Shown: positions 5,813 through 6,320 of the stretch, piece by piece
Layout: each line of letters opens with the position of its first letter
How positions within the stretch are numbered: the first letter of the stretch is position 1
Source: Geobacter sp. UBA698
Lineage (GTDB): Bacteria > Desulfobacterota > Desulfuromonadia > Geobacterales > Pseudopelobacteraceae
Length of the DNA stretch: 6,320 nt
Assembly (NCBI GenBank): GCA_002298925.1
Contig: DBMM01000052.1
Coordinates: 3,683 to 10,002, forward strand
Reading direction: 5' to 3'
Made by a program: the position numbers and the translations under genes
Notes under the pieces: generated by a model
What the model was told of the DNA's origin: nothing
What the model saw: the letters and a program-made list of their open reading frames with translations, nothing else
Databases searched by the model: none

Positions 5813-5857
5813 TAAGCCGATCGTCGCTAATGGGATGATCGGCTTATTTACTTTTTT
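5813..5857 (+). terminator. Intrinsic terminator after the lipoprotein gene
   Basis: The stem pairs 5813-5825 with 5834-5846 (core AAGCCGATC with GATCGGCTT, one G-U pair) around an 8-nt loop. A T-rich tail ATTTAC and six T residues follow at 5852-5857. It lies 90 nt past the stop codon. The intervening 5723-5812 holds a weaker stem (ATGGTTTGAT 5760-5769 with ATCAACCAT 5789-5797) and no gene. Confidence 0.87.
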
Positions 5858-5964
5858 GCAGAACAGCCTTACAAAACAGCGGACAGGAGATAGATCACAG
5901 GGGAATCAGCATACAACCTGGGGGGTAACATCCGGGAAATTTACGAAAATTGCTTATGAAACCG

Positions 5965-5973
5965 TGCTACAAT
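5965..5973 (+). promoter_or_regulatory. Candidate extended -10 promoter of the DUF2786 gene
   Basis: TGCTACAAT fits an extended -10 (TGnTATAAT with one mismatch). No good -35 lies at 16-18 nt, which extended -10 promoters can tolerate. Transcription would start near 5980, leaving a leader of about 10 nt that barely includes the SD at 5980-5984. A promoter further upstream in 5858-5950 is possible, though I saw none. Confidence 0.4.
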
Positions 5974-5990
5974 CCCGCCAGGAGATTCAG

Positions 5991-6320
5991 ATGGATACAA
6001 ACCCGATCATCGAGAAGATCAAAAAGCTGCTGGCGCTGGCCAATTCCAGCAATGAGCATGAAGCCGCCCTGGCAGCCAGCCATGCCCAACGACTGCTGTC
6101 AGAGCATAATCTGGCCATGGCTGACATCGAAGCAGCGCACAGGCCGGAAAAGGCCGACAAGGTGGAGGCGACCGTATCCAAGACCCTGCCCAAATGGTTG
6201 CGGCATCTCAGTGCCGGTGTCAGTACAGCATTCGACTGCCAGGCAATTCATCATCCCGCCCTCGGCAGGCTGACCTTCATCGGTGTCGGTGCCGACGTGC
6301 AGATCGCCGCCTACACCTTT
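5991..6320 (+). CDS. DUF2786 domain protein, N-terminal part (runs off the window)
   Basis: The frame stays open for 110 codons to the window edge with no stop. It starts at an ATG 6 nt after AGGAG (5980-5984). Residues about 5-45 (IIEKIKKLLALANSSNEHEA, then an alanine-rich helix with QRLLSEHNL) match the N-terminal helical DUF2786 domain as I know it: a KIKKLLALA opening, an NEHEA motif and a C-terminal HNL. The rest (KWLRHLSAGVSTAFDCQAI at about 71-89, then TFIGVGADVQIAAYTF at 95-110) resembles the second domain often attached, now catalogued as DUF7168. The family has no established biochemical function that I can state, and members occur both on chromosomes and in phages. The base composition matches the AOR and tup genes rather than the AT-rich lipoprotein gene before it. 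The C-terminus and full length are unknown. Confidence 0.82.
   Translation, partial: MDTNPIIEKIKKLLALANSSNEHEAALAASHAQRLLSEHNLAMADIEAAHRPEKADKVEATVSKTLPKWLRHLSAGVSTAFDCQAIHHPALGRLTFIGVGADVQIAAYTF

Noticed and set aside
5950..6273. + strand frame starting at 5955 (MLMKPCYNP...) ending at 6273
   Set aside because: It is in another frame over the DUF2786 gene, is arginine/proline-rich with no domain, and is beaten by the 5991 frame with its SD and family motifs.
1..6320. CRISPR array, tRNA, rRNA, insertion sequence, phage or defence system
   Set aside because: No regularly spaced repeats, tRNA-like folds, transposase motifs or terminal inverted repeats were seen on either strand.

Overview
The window looks like a chromosomal segment of a GC-rich anaerobic bacterium that uses tungsten. 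The gene styles (a single AOR, a TupABC cassette, a glycine-rich lipoprotein and a DUF2786 protein) would suit a Geobacter/Pelobacter-type deltaproteobacterium. That assignment is inference from memory, not from a search. All supported genes are on the + strand.

Layout: (1) 31-124, a molybdenum/tungsten-cofactor (Moco/Tuco) riboswitch aptamer, then a monocistronic aldehyde:ferredoxin oxidoreductase gene (175-1905) and a long perfect-looking hairpin (1911-1950). (2) 2076-2168, a second Moco/Tuco aptamer closely matching the first, followed by an intrinsic terminator (2203-2237) and then the tungstate ABC transporter genes tupA, tupB and tupC (2278-4452). (3) An AT-rich intergenic stretch and an AT-richer gene for a secreted lipoprotein with an N-terminal carboxypeptidase-regulatory-like fold and propeller-like repeats (4703-5722), closed by an intrinsic terminator (5813-5857). 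(4) The first 110 codons of a DUF2786-family protein (5991 to the window edge).

Regions 1 and 2 form one logical unit. TupABC imports tungstate, tungstate is built into the pterin cofactor, and AOR uses that cofactor. Both the user and the supplier of tungsten carry the same sensor RNA, but with different downstream control. The tupABC leader has a terminator whose 5' arm is exactly complementary over 7 nt to the 3' end of the aptamer, which predicts transcription OFF when cofactor is bound. The AOR leader has no terminator. Its Shine-Dalgarno (SD) sequence is complementary to aptamer segments, which suggests translational control, possibly ON when cofactor is bound. This pairing of opposite-sign switches is the most interesting content here. 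The riboswitch class is already known, so the novelty is in the arrangement rather than in a new system.

Regions 3 and 4 have no evident link to tungsten metabolism.
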